From Vishniacozyma victoriae (taxonomy: Eukaryota > Basidiomycota > Tremellomycetes > Tremellales > Bulleribasidiaceae), in assembly GCA_017654735.1 (NCBI GenBank), contig JADPYG010000090.1, positions 1-64,000 of the forward strand: a DNA stretch of 64,000 bases. The letters are read 5' to 3'. Positions 1 through 10,412 of this stretch are shown here, one piece after another. The notes under the pieces are model-generated. The model saw only the letters and a list, made by a program, of their open reading frames with translations. It ran no database searches and was not told the DNA's origin. The number at the start of each line of letters is the position of its first letter. The first letter of the stretch is position 1. The position numbers were made by a program, and so were the translations under genes.

Positions 1-1
1 G

Positions 2-868
2 AGTTGGCCTAGCATTGGTGGTAGCTCTTGGGGTCGCATTTCGTGTCTCGTATCTCTTCTCCTGCTCTCGCTCGTAAAGTCGATTGTCGAGAGGGATGAT
101 GAATGCGATGAGTTCAGAGAGAGTATTTGGCCTATGTCCAGAGCGAGCGACTTCATCCTTAAGGTAAGACTTCAGTCCATCAATAGCCTTGTCGATGATA
201 GGATCCTGATCTACCCAACCAAGAATGGCGATATATTGTTGAAACTTGGCGAAGTACGCCGAAGCGGAAGTAGTTTGGCAGAGATTCTTAAGCTTTCGTC
301 GAGCGGTACCCTTTTCATCCGGATCACCATAGTTGGTCTGCAGGTATTCGACGAACAAGCGGTGGTTGTCGAGGAAGTATGGTCGAGGATTGAAGGAGAG
401 CAATGGTCGTACGGCTAAGAGCGGGGTTCCTCGAAGAAGCGAGATCATATAGCTGACTCTGGTTCGGTCATCACCGAATCGAGAGGGCTGAAGCTCGAAG
501 ACAAGTTCACATTCGGTAATGAAGGCGTTAAGGGAGTCTCGTTGGCCATGGAAGGTTTCGGGATCCTTAACCTTGGGTTCCTGAATCTTAGGTGGTGCTG
601 GGGAAGCCGATTGTCGATTCTGGTTGGTGACAGATTGAGTAAGGAGGTTCATCATGGCCATCATTTGTTGTTGGAACATCGCCGGATCAATAGGAACGTT
701 GACATTCGGCAATGGTAGTCGATTGTCGCCGACATTTTGTTCAAGATCCTCTGGATCTTCGATGTTTGGCGAAATGGTACGCTCGGGTATATCGGGTGTG
801 TCCTGGGTTCCGATTTCTCGGCCAGATCTAGTCCTAGACATACCGGCAGAGGAATTTGGAATAGACAT
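2..868 (-). CDS. gag: Retrotransposon Gag polyprotein, N-terminal part (runs off the left edge)
   Basis: An uninterrupted frame starts at the ATG at 868-866 and continues past base 2, giving at least 289 residues. The first 70 residues are acidic and disordered, followed by a Gln/Met-rich stretch. Residues about 105-260 look like a retrotransposon gag capsid domain: the sequence runs F-x-G-x-R-x-x-L-x-x-F, then a long helical region containing 'YMISLLRGTPL', then 'YFAKFQQYIAILGW'. The nucleocapsid zinc knuckle and Pol would lie further left. It is an intact structural protein forming the virus-like particle. Starting at the second Met (841) would change little. A complete sequence would be needed to tell whether Gag and Pol are one frame. 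Confidence 0.85.
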   Translation of the reverse strand, partial: MSIPNSSAGMSRTRSGREIGTQDTPDIPERTISPNIEDPEDLEQNVGDNRLPLPNVNVPIDPAMFQQQMMAMMNLLTQSVTNQNRQSASPAPPKIQEPKVKDPETFHGQRDSLNAFITECELVFELQPSRFGDDRTRVSYMISLLRGTPLLAVRPLLSFNPRPYFLDNHRLFVEYLQTNYGDPDEKGTARRKLKNLCQTTSASAYFAKFQQYIAILGWVDQDPIIDKAIDGLKSYLKDEVARSGHRPNTLSELIAFIIPLDNRLYEREQEKRYETRNATPRATTNARPT

Positions 869-983
869 TTGGGAGTGAGGGAGGGAGTGTCGGCGAAGAG
901 AGGGAGCTGAGAAATGAATTAAGAGGGCAGGGAGAGGGGGATTGAGGAATGATAAGGACAAAGGGAGTTGGACGAGGATATAG

Positions 984-996
984 AGCGATCTCTGAT
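984..996 (-). other. Probable self-priming primer-binding site
   Basis: Bases 984-996 are the exact reverse complement of 1278-1290, a 13-nt perfect match. In element sense the second segment is the predicted 5' end of the transcript, and this one lies two bases after the LTR end. Tf1/sushi-group elements prime minus-strand DNA by folding the 5' end of their own RNA onto such a site, rather than using a tRNA. No match to a tRNA 3' end starting TGG was noticed at the LTR edge. Confidence 0.6.
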
Positions 997-998
997 AC

Positions 999-1660
999 TG
1001 TCACTAAGCTACGTCGACCAACGATAGGTGTTGACGTCCAACTTGGGAATAGGCGTGGCTCAGATAGATCTGTCTCGAAGAGATTGAAATACCTTCGGCG
1101 AGCTTCAGCGAGAATGAGATAAGGGCGTTGAAGTGCCGCTAGGTCAAGTGTCGGTCGAGGTAGCGTGCAAGGAAGTTATGAGAGAAGTAGGTGGGCGATA
1201 ATGATTGTATAACGGTACTATATGAAGATAGGTTAAGCTACGGGTGTATAACAATAGGTTACTATAAGTTAACAACAATCAGAGATCGCTGAGGTTCTTC
1301 GAGCCTCGGCGACCTTCCTTATATATCCTTCAGAGTTCATTGGTAGCATGTGGTCACTCGCTGACCTATATGCTCCATTTGGCGAACAATAAGGTGAGAA
1401 CAATAAGACGTTTGAACTGAGTTTCGCCAAGCGAGCTTGACCCTGAGGAACAATAGATGAATTATCGATAAGTTCTTATTGTTCTTCGAGAACAATAAGA
1501 TTTCGTCGATTTTGGCCGAAAGTGGAATAAGTTGGCGTAAGTTGGTTCGGCGCGTTATCCGGCTAGTGTGGATTGAGATGTGGACGCGCGTAGTTGAAAT
1601 TATTCGGATGTCGGCGAGAATTAGCGCTATTTAGGTGATGATCGATATGATTCCGTGACA
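999..1660 (-). repeat. 5' LTR of the retrotransposon
   Basis: The segment is bounded by TGTCAC at 999 and GTGACA ending at 1660, a 6-bp inverted terminus with the canonical TG...CA ends. A second GTGACA ending at 1698 is an alternative edge, which would give 700 bp instead of 662 bp. The interior has no coding potential and contains short direct copies of 'AACAATAAG' (about 1386-1500) and a TATA box on the minus strand. U3 would be the part right of about 1290; R/U5 would be the part from 1290 down to 999. The second LTR is outside the window, so this is inferred from one copy only. Confidence 0.6.
1317..1326 (-). promoter_or_regulatory. TATA box of the retrotransposon promoter
   Basis: On the minus strand the bases read ATATATAAGG. 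The expected transcription start about 30 nt downstream falls at about 1290, exactly where a 13-nt segment begins whose complement occurs just inside the element. That coincidence supports both the promoter and the start-site placement. Confidence 0.6.
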
Positions 1661-1877
1661 AGGTCACCATACCACAGATGCTTTAGAGCACTGTGACAAA
1701 TGCAGTTGACTGGCTTCATCCATTCCCCTGGATAGTGATAGGTTTGTTTTTTGGATTGATACCACATACAATGGGTAGTCAGGAATGGCAACAGACTGTA
1801 TCTCCAACGTCAATAGCCAAGATGTGCGGCACGAAAGGTGTAGCGGTTGATATCACGCAGAACATGGCTGGAAGCAC

Positions 1878-1978
1878 GGTGTGATGTCCGAGTGGTCTAA
1901 GGAGATTGATTAGAATCACATTTGTTCATTAGATATCAATTCTGTTCGCAGGCGGGGGTTCGAATCCCTCTTACACCT
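1878..1978 (+). tRNA. tRNA-Ser(AGA) with a 19-nt intron
   Basis: A class II tRNA folds cleanly. The acceptor stem is 1878-1884 with 1971-1977. The D arm reads CCGAGTGGTCTAAGG. The anticodon stem is ATTGA (1905-1909) with TCAAT (1936-1940). A long variable arm has a CTG/CAG stem. The T arm is GGGGG/CCCTC around TTCGAAT. The anticodon AGA is 1912-1914. Bases 1916-1934 interrupt the loop one nucleotide 3' of the anticodon, the normal position for a tRNA intron. The B box GGTTCGAATCC is at 1957-1967 and a run of five T at 1978-1982 ends transcription. Oddity: the discriminator base (1978) is T, whereas nuclear tRNA-Ser normally has G73. It may be weakly charged or a decayed copy. Confidence 0.85.
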
Positions 1979-2313
1979 TTTTGGACCTCGACTGAGGGCG
2001 CGCCTCTTCTTATTCACCTATCATCCGTAGCCAGTCATTGATCTCTGGGCCCTTGTTGATGAGCAAGCAGCACGGGTAACAGTCGGAGTAATAATGGACG
2101 TGACATGCATCGTTACTCGCCTGTGGGAATGCTGAGTGACCGAAGCAAGAGCGTGCCTAGCGATCAAATCTTTTGTAGGCGCACCATTCCATGACGCTGG
2201 TCTGGACCTCCTTGTCCTTGCCGTTGCTTTGCTTGAATTTGTGTTTCACTCTGTAGCAGACTTTCAGCTAAGGCGAGCGTTTGTAGAATCGGCGCGTCAG
2301 TTGGTCTTCCATC
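1979..2313. other. Intergenic stretch between the tRNA and the first protein gene
   Basis: About 335 bp. Open frames exist on both strands but none resembles a protein I know. The stretch probably holds the 5' leader of the downstream gene. A further upstream exon cannot be excluded. Confidence 0.4.
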
Positions 2314-5300
2314 ATGGTGCCGCCCACGACACCGCCCACCAAGTCGTCTGGACAAGGACGTCATTCTATCCTTGGCAGACTTTCCCTTTCACCGTCGCAC
2401 AAAGGTCAAAAGTCCAAAACCCCCGACAAATCAGAAGATCCTCCACGGGTTCCACAAAAACATGGAGCGCGGTCGGCTTGGGCACCGGAGAGGATTCCCG
2501 TTGCTGGACCTTCCTATGAGTCGATGCATCCACAAACCCCGCCAAGAAGGACCGATGCGTCGAACGGACAGCGTATCGAAGACTCTGGTGATCATCAAGT
2601 CTCGAATGGTGGAGTGGGCAAACCTTGGTCGCCATTGCGGACCAGTGATAGTGCGTATCGTACGTTCTCACACCGTGGTGCCGTCATGTGGCTGACATAT
2701 CAGTCTCGTCTCAATCCGAGAACCGCTTGCCTGCAGAGCGCACCGCCCGGAAGCAACCTCCGACACAACCAGTGAACCCATCTACCTCGCCTCCACGGAG
2801 TCGAAATCCCATATATCCTGCGCTCGCGTCGCCGCCTCGCACCTATCCGGCTGCAGTCTTTCCATCACCCCCATTCCGCGATTCACCAGCTTCTGCCGAG
2901 AGGCCTCCGGTACTCAAAGTAGACACCACATCGCCTGGCATGCATCCAAGGACTAGCTCTAGCTCCCGTACTATCACGCGGTCGTCCCCAGGTACGAGAC
3001 AAGACTGTCCGCACAAACTGACTTGCAGTGTCACCGACACAAAGTCCGAGGCATCTACACATCATCGCCTCTTCACGATCTCCGCAAGGGAGAGAGTCGT
3101 TGGAAACCATGGCAACCTCGCCTCAACGTACCGACAAACAAGGTCGTCCGATGATGAGCACCCGGCGATCCGCTACGAGCAGTTCGAGAACAGTGACTCA
3201 GCTTTACAATGGGCCCACGGCATCCGCACCTACATCGTTTTCGGCCTCTCCACCGTCGACCCGTCAGATTCCGCCTCATGCTATCGCTCCAACCATAGGT
3301 GTCGGACAAAGACTCACCGAGGCGGGCGCATACGCCAGAGCAATGACTTCGACCTTGACACGGTCTGAATCGGCTCAGACGACGATGACTTCGCCCAAGT
3401 CATCTTACAAGCCTGATATTCCCCAAAGCAAATCAGACCGGCCACTGCCCCGCCCTCCTGGGCAACAAGTCGATACTGCCCCTCCCTTCGTCCGCGCGCC
3501 CGGCTCAGACGTTCAGTCAAAGGCAGGTTCTCATTTGGCTCCCAAGGAGCCGTCTGTCCGAATGGCGCAGACTCCGTCAGAAACAACAATCAACTCATCT
3601 CCAACAAAGAGGCCGTCGAGATCGCATCCTCCTGTCCACCAAAGCCCATCAAAGGATCAATCGGGTTCGCTTGTACCCCGACAGCAGACGAAACGTTCGA
3701 ACAGCAAAGGTCCTGTTGCGCCTTCCGATGCGCCGTCCTCGCAAAGTCAGGCCTCACCCCACCCACAAATTCAGCGCAATGGCACTCTAAGTCCCCCGAC
3801 GGCTTCACGCAGGCGTCCTTCAGTCCTGCAGAGGCCAAGCGGACGGCTACAGCTTGACTTTCTGCTCGCACACCCTGCAATACAGTCAAGTCTCTTAGGC
3901 GCGATCGGTATCAACACATTTCTTTCGCTCAGTGGATCATCCGAAAATGTACGGCGGCAGTTTACGGGTGAATCGGTGGGGCGATGGGTACTGGGCGAAT
4001 GGACTGTCGTGGCGCCAGAGCAGGCTGGAAACCGATGGCCAAATCTCACGGTCTGGGAAGGCTTCTGTACGTCCACTCTTGTGCAGGATATGTTGCCTTG
4101 GCTAATGAGCAGTGGAATCACTACTGCACGACCCGGCAACCTACAGCACCTATCCATTCCGGTGGCATAATCTCCTCCGACACCTATCGCTATCACATAC
4201 CCTCGTTGTCCTCTATCTGCGGAGCCTACCACAATCGTGTTATCCCAACCATTCTCTGCTCCCTTTCGAGGATGATGGATCGAGTGCCTCCAATTTCCCA
4301 TTCTCGCCATCTTCGGCCAGTCTAAGCTCCATGGGACAACCAAGATCCAGAGTCGGTAGTGTGGCAGGCTCAGACGCAGGTAGTGTGGCGCCATCCCGCG
4401 CACCACGTCGCGAGCGGGTCGTCGAGATTGTCATGCCAGAACCTCTGGCAGCGAAACCTCCACAAGAGGCCAACCCAATAGACCTCACTCCCAAGCCCAT
4501 GCGCCGTCGCGGCTCGATCTCTTCGCTTGCGTCTGTAGCAACCTTCTCATTTGGCCGACGACGAAGCAATAGTCTGGCGACAGAACCGCGACTACATGTT
4601 GGCACAGGCAATATCGTCTCAGTCGCCGAGCCTGCAGCTTCGCTCGCGTCCGGTAAAGCAGGGCTTCCTCCCGTCAGCTACCCTTCCGCCAAGCGCTACG
4701 GTTTCAGAAACGCAAGCGATGTTCCGGGTCGGAAGCGTATCCCCTCTGAATCCCGACCCGGCTCCTTATATTCCTTCCAGACCAGCCCCTCGGTCGCCTC
4801 ATACATGCCTCGCACATCGCAAATGGGCGAATCGCGCCTGTCTGGTCTTGCCGGAGCATGGCCACTTCAAGCACCACCTCCGATAGGTGTCCGACCACGA
4901 TCTAGCTTCGGCAGCGTCGATTCGAATCGCCGTTCTGACCTAGGCTCGCCGGTGCAGGGACGCAGGCCAATCGGACCTCTGCGATGTGAACCAGCGTTTG
5001 ACAAGCCTATGCCGTATATACCAGGCCGCGCCCCGGTCTTGCGTGTGTTTATACCTCTATCCGAGAAAGTCAGAAAATGGCCTTCTGCAGAAGGAGCCGC
5101 CGCAGCTATCGAGGAGCTGGAGAAATGCGGTGCCCTCAAGCGAATGAGACTCGGGGACTTGGTCGTGAGTTGCCACTATGAAATAGGCTGATGACAGGTC
5201 AACACTGCTATCCGAGCTCCAAAGACAACAGAGCATGTGTTGCTATATGTGCCATTTGTTAAACACCTCTTGGTACCCTTGCAGTACACTCATATACCGA

Positions 5301-5722
5301 CCGGTCATCTTCCCTCCTATGTCGACGCCTTTGCTCTACCTCCATCTTATTATTACCCATTCCTCCCGGCTTCTCAAATCATTTTCCTCAATCTCGGTCC
5401 TTACCGTGACCAGGGACTTCAGTCTATGAGATTGGCTTCCGACAGGCGAGATATGACGGTGGCATCCGGTGCACGAATATCAGCAAAGCGGTACTTGTAC
5501 GTGACCGGAGTAGAGATTGGGCCCAACAATAAAGCGGCACCCGAATGGCACGGCATGGTCTCTTTGGAGGCGGAGGGCACGGCGGAGGGAAAAGCGGAGC
5601 TGGAACGACGATTCGGTACAGGACACCCATCAAGTGCACCTTTGGCTCCCTGGGAGATTGTCAAGGAAAAGAGCATGGGCGGAACGGTATGGCTACGATT
5701 AACGAAAGAGAGAACAACCTAA
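2314..5722 (+). CDS. Unrecognised 1082-aa protein, two conserved-looking blocks
   Basis: Five exons: 2314-2659, 2704-2991, 3029-4066, 4113-5164 and 5198-5722. All introns are 33-46 nt with GT...AG and a CTGAC/CTAAT branch point. Residues 1-480 are Ser/Pro/Thr/Arg-rich and disordered. Residues about 484-600 are ordered, with a hydrophobic helix ('LLAHPAIQSSLLGAIGI') and Trp-rich strands. A second disordered Ser/Arg region follows, then an ordered C-terminal 240 residues with many Tyr/Pro. I see no signal peptide, membrane helix or catalytic motif. The alternation of linkers with two folded modules suggests a scaffold or regulator, but I do not recognise the family. The start could lie in an upstream exon. 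Its stop is 35 bp from that of convergent GPI11. Confidence 0.75.
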
Positions 5723-5757
5723 GTATGAACCGTAGTCTGATGCATTTGTACGACGGT

Positions 5758-6697
5758 CTATTTCCTACGTTTGACGTCAACAGCAGCTGGGTCTGCCAGT
5801 AGGAAATCCATTGTACAATGCATCCAGCAAATTGCTCCTCCTGCGGAATGCCCGAGGATTGAACCAAAAGTGGGAGGTAATGGAAACGACTGGAATTCAG
5901 CTGGATCTTACGGTCGTTGCGTACCTGCCATGGACGTTCCCAGTCCAGAGGGAAAGCCAACGATCCTAGCAAAGCGCCAGCAACTGCCCCAATGACAGGA
6001 TAGAGAATCGCTCTTTCGAGAGGAGTAGTACAACTGATCTCAGCGAGGAATGCAACCACAACGTACCTGAATTCGCTAAAAATCCGAATCATGCGATAAT
6101 GCGATGAAGTCCTAGAATCCGTCAAGAAGTCGATGCCGACAGTATAGATCACTGGCCAAACTGTCAAGATTGATAGATGAAGCGCGAAGAGAAAAGTAGC
6201 GATAGCGTGACTGATATCAGTGTACACTTTCAATATCGACGCACCTCTCGAAGCTAGCGCCCAATGTGTAGGTTGCTACTGTAAAGATGAGACTCGATGC
6301 AATAGTCACAACAGTCGCCTCCAAGCAACGCTACAGGGCCATGAGCGCTGGTCGGCCAATGACGGCGATTCGGACTCACATTCAGCGTTTGCCGAACTCT
6401 GGCATCTCGGTCTGGCTGACGCTCTGTAGACCACCATGCTCGAAGAGTAGGAGCCCACCATAGCATACAAAAACTGACGCCCAAAACATCATAAAGCATG
6501 CTTCGAACCGGATTCGCCGTGATGGGAGTCACGAACGGCCATTCAGGCCGGTCCAGTGGAGCACGGTCGGTAGGTGAGGCAAATGGCCATTTTGAGCGAG
6601 GGAGAAGGCAGAATGATGATATCAACAAGCAGGCCAGGACACCTTGTTTGGAGGCATATTGAGCGAGAGGGAGGTTTCCGCTTTTTGTCGTAGACAT
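5758..6697 (-). CDS. GPI11: GPI ethanolamine-phosphate transferase cofactor, PIG-F/Gpi11 family
   Basis: Exons on the minus strand: 6697-6380, 6330-6245, 6210-6067, 6033-5925 and 5889-5758, giving 262 aa. PIG-F/Gpi11 is a multi-pass ER membrane protein that partners the enzymes adding phosphoethanolamine to mannoses of the GPI anchor. The evidence is a run of hydrophobic segments (about residues 15-35, 70-90, 110-135, 140-165, 190-215) and the family hallmark near residue 205: 'PLERAILYPVIGA' followed by 'PLDWERPWQ'. The 33-nt intron at 6034-6066 is a multiple of three and has no in-frame stop, so retention would insert 11 residues; I removed it because it has GTACGT and CTGAG. The gene is divergent from PAH1, with 234 bp between starts. 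Confidence 0.88.
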
Positions 6698-6931
6698 TAT
6701 ATATAAGTTATGAAATGGTGAAATTCAGAGTTACGCGGTTGAGAGATGGGGCAGAAATCAGTAAATCACGTGTCAGCATGATAACGTCATGTTCCGCCTC
6801 GTACGTTGCCGAGCAGCCTCTATCATACTACATTATACCTTATATCTCTTCTAATGGGCAGCCCTAGGCCTCAGTGTCTAGTCATCTAATCCCTCATAGC
6901 GAGCTGAGGCCTATCGGACACCGCAACCACC
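6698..6931. promoter_or_regulatory. Bidirectional promoter GPI11/PAH1 with a CACGTG E-box
   Basis: The 234-bp gap between two divergent lipid genes contains TCACGTG at 6766-6772, the core bound by many bHLH factors, including the fungal Ino2/Ino4 and Cbf1 types. It also contains short TATA-like AT stretches near 6700 and 6835. Regulation is inferred only from the motif. Confidence 0.45.
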
Positions 6932-9900
6932 ATGCAGTACCTCTCCAAGGCGTATAATTATTGTGAGTACACTCCTTGGCCTTGAAGTAAGTGCTGTCAT
7001 TGACCGGTAGATTCTGGTATCAACCCTGCAACTCTCTCAGGCGCGATCGATGTCATTGTCATTCGCAAAGTCGGTCCTGATGGCGAGGTCACTCTCTCCA
7101 GTTCCCCATTTCACGTTAGGTTCGGCAAGCTCCAGGTGCTGCGAGCAGGGGAGAAGAGAGTCACGCTTCGGCTACCGAACAACCTTCCCGCGCCACATAT
7201 CGCTCCATTCAGCATGAAGGTTGGGGAAACCGGAGAAGCGTTCTTTGTGCTCGAGACGACTGACGATGTCCCTGAAGATCTGATGACGAGTCCAGTGGTG
7301 ATGGCGACCGAGGTAGGTTTCGGGCCGTGTAGCGAGCTGACGGGTAGAACGATATTTCCGTAACGCCATCAGATTCGCATGATGCTCCAATGCCCGTGGA
7401 TATCCACTCCCTCACACAGCAGCCATTTGGCGAGACTGAGCGTCTGGCCGGATCGGACCACCTCGGTGACGTACCCAACCTCGACCTCAACGAGAAATCA
7501 CAAGGCGGCCAGCAGATTCGGAGCGACGAAAATGACAATCACTCCAAAACTGCTCATACATCAGTGTTTGGTTCGGCCGCTTCTTTACTTCCATCCATAC
7601 CGTTCATGTCGTCTCGCGCTTCCGCGTCGACGGAAGCTACGAACGACATGGTCACGGATAACGTCGAAGCTCGTCATCGCCGTCACAAATCTCAGCCACT
7701 AGCGATGTCAGACCCATCCACGTCAACAACCTCGACAATGACAGAAGAGCCGATAGCCTCGGATCTGTCAGATTTATCGTCCGAACTGCGGTCTGCTCAG
7801 CTGTTGGTGGATCGTACGAAGCCGGAGATCGTTGCCCGAGACGATGTGGTCCTCGACATGTCTGGGTACCATAGCGACGACCCGTCTGGGAGCGCCTCGA
7901 AAGGCCGATCTAACTTCGAAGTACGCACCTCTGTGCTCGATACCTTTGCTCGAGATCTTCTCGTGGCCATCCCGAACGAGAAACGGCCAATCATGACATT
8001 GCGCTCTACAGATCCAAACCTTCTGAACACCCACATCAGTCTGGCACCCGAGGAGGCGGTCGAAGATTCATCCGACGACGACGATGAAGAGCTGCAATCC
8101 CGTAGATTTGATAGAGCCAAGTCGGAACCGCCAATCGAGCCACCCAATCCAGTATCGCCTACCCTTGACCCCACCAAAGCCGCGATGGCAATGGACTATG
8201 CTTGGGATTGGGGGAGGGTCCCGCCCGAAGGACACCGGGAACAAGCCCATCATGTGCCCGAGCGCCGAGACAGTATGCCACCTATCGAGACGGATCCTAC
8301 GACTGCGCCATCTGCCCGTCTCCGGAATGTGGAAGAGAACCCGTACTTGTTCGTGTTTGATTCTGAAGGCCGATCGCACACTTTCGAGTTGTCTCTATCG
8401 GAGACTTCGGTAGGCGACAACGAAAGTAGATCCGAATCAGCCCGACAGTCTACCTTTTTGGACCATCGAATTACCTTTCAAAAGTTTATCGAGAGTCCTC
8501 AAATAGTAGATGACCCCAGGCTGGTCGTGCGTTACAGCTTGCAGTAAGTTGATGCTTTGTCACACATGGCTGATGGCAGGTATTCCACCTGGACGAATAA
8601 TTACCATCTACTTCATGCTCTGTCCATGTATCGAAGATCACTTACGCCTCCCTCACAGGGCAACGAGCTACTACCGTCTCTGGACGAGCTGGGCGTCGAT
8701 GCTCCTCGTAATACAGGCTATGCCTGGTCCCGATGGTGGAGACGATCTCAAGCTACAGCACCAAACTCCGCTCCTTCTGCTCCGCCGCTGCCTCCAGCCC
8801 CATCATTGCCCGAGCCCGCACCTTCTAACAGTCGATATGCTAAGACGCTGCGCCTTTCGTCTGATCAACTGGTAAGTACGTCCGGGGACCTTGCGCTGAC
8901 TTGCAGAAACAATTAGATCTTAAGGCCGGGCCGAATACTATTCAATTCTCGGTGACCTCGTCCTACACGGGCTTCTCAGTCTGCTCAGCCCGTATTTTTC
9001 TATGGGAGGAAACAGATCAGATAGTCATTTCCGATATCGATGGGACGATCACCAAGTAGGTCGCCTCGCCAAATCAGGCTAATCCTAGGTCCGATGCACT
9101 CGGTCACGTCTACGCGGCCATTGGCCGAGACTGGACACATCTTGGCATCGCCAAGCTCTACACGGACATCGCCAACAATGGGTACAGAATGCTATACTTG
9201 ACCTCTCGCGCCATCGGCCAAGCGGATTCAACTCGAGGCTACCTGAAAAGCATCGTTCAGGGCAATTATCGCCTTCCCGAAGGGCCTGTCATCATGTCTC
9301 CGGACCGGTTAATGGCCAGTCTACATAGGTACGGTTCCTTCGAGAGGCGTTCGCTGATTGCAGGGAGGTTATTATGAGAAAGCCCGAATTGTTCAAAATG
9401 GCATGTTTGCGAGATATACTCAGGTTGTTCCCTAGCGGAACTCAAGAGGCGTTTTATGCTGGATTCGGCAATCGAATCACGGATGCGATGAGCTACCGTT
9501 CGGTCGGTATTCCTGCATCGAAGATTTACACGATTGACTCTACTGGTGTTGTCAAGACCGAGCTACTGCAGGCGGCTGGTCACAAAGGAAGCTATATCCA
9601 ACTCGTAAGTATCGGCATGCGTGCTCTGCTAACCGCAGAATGATCTCGTCAACGAAGTATTCCCTCCAGTCAGCACCAAATTCAAGCCCGAGTACACCGA
9701 CTTTAATTATTGGCGGTCGACCATACCTGACGTTGCCCTGCCCGATCTTTCACCGCCGTCTCCGGCGCTCTCGGCACGATCCGACTCCTCGAGTCGTCTG
9801 AGCGTACTAGGCAAGTTCACGGGCTTGGGTAGGCGGTCGTCGCAGCAGCCTCTCTTGCCAACTTCTGAGCCCTCCTCTCGCCCGAGCAGTCCTCTGGTCG

Positions 9901-10124
9901 GACCTTCCTACACTTCGGACGATCTCGAGGAATCCGATAGCCGCCATAGCAGTATGCCGGGTTCGTTCGAGGAGGATGCTGGGACTCATTTCCCGGCAAA
10001 TTTCAGCACGAATCGAGACGAGGAGCAAGGTCAGGACGAGGAAGATTACGATTACGACAACGAAGAAGATAATTTTGATGATGATTTGCTCGCCACCGGC
10101 GAGATGCGTAATGTACCTTTTTAG
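6932..10124 (+). CDS. PAH1: Phosphatidate phosphatase, lipin family
   Basis: Eight exons: 6932-6962, 7011-7312, 7348-8543, 8580-8871, 8907-9055, 9089-9328, 9364-9604 and 9639-10124; 978 aa. Lipin dephosphorylates phosphatidic acid to diacylglycerol at the ER/nuclear membrane and sets the balance between storage and membrane lipid. The N-lip domain (residues 1-115) begins MQYLSKAYNY, then 'INPATLSGAIDVIV' and 'SPFHVRFGK'. The catalytic HAD-like C-lip domain carries the Mg2+-binding DxDxT motif as D650-I-D652-G-T654. The later block 'FYAGFGNRITDAMSYRSVGI' is typical. The tail is very acidic, as in yeast Pah1 where it contacts the activating phosphatase. The 200-residue Ser-rich linker between domains is the likely phosphorylation region. 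Confidence 0.95.
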
Positions 10125-10412
10125 CTAGAAGGATTATGTATCGCTGTCTACGAGGGACCGACTCCACGTTTGCGTTATCTGTCTTCGTCGAGCTCTCTGG
10201 CTACGGACCGTGTACAGATGCGATTCATCAATGGCCTTGAAGTGAGATATGCTCATCGGAGTATGTCAAGTTGAAATGGGAGCGGGCATGATATAGAGCT
10301 TTCACTTGCATTTCTGAAAAGTCAGGTACATTTAACTATCTAGAGGACTGTCTCCTAGATCTGGACCAACTTTCACGCCGGCCACAGCGTAGCTTTACGG
10401 ATCAGCGGAATG

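Larger units (their letters stand above)
1..1660 (-). mobile_element. Ty3/gypsy-type LTR retrotransposon, 5' end only
   Basis: Reading right to left, the segment shows a long terminal repeat, a short leader, then an open Gag frame that leaves the window at base 1. Pol (protease, RT, RNase H, integrase) is presumably outside the window. The right LTR edge is either 1660 or 1698, because both sites end in GTGACA, which mirrors the TGTCAC at 999. The Gag frame has no stop in 289 codons, so the visible part shows no decay. The target duplication and the partner LTR cannot be seen. Assignment to Ty3/gypsy rests on the Gag type and the inferred self-priming; it is not proven without pol. Confidence 0.85.

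Noticed and set aside
2136..2519. Frame of 127 codons on the plus strand before the first gene
   Set aside because: It overlaps exon 1 of the better supported gene in another frame and has no family resemblance.
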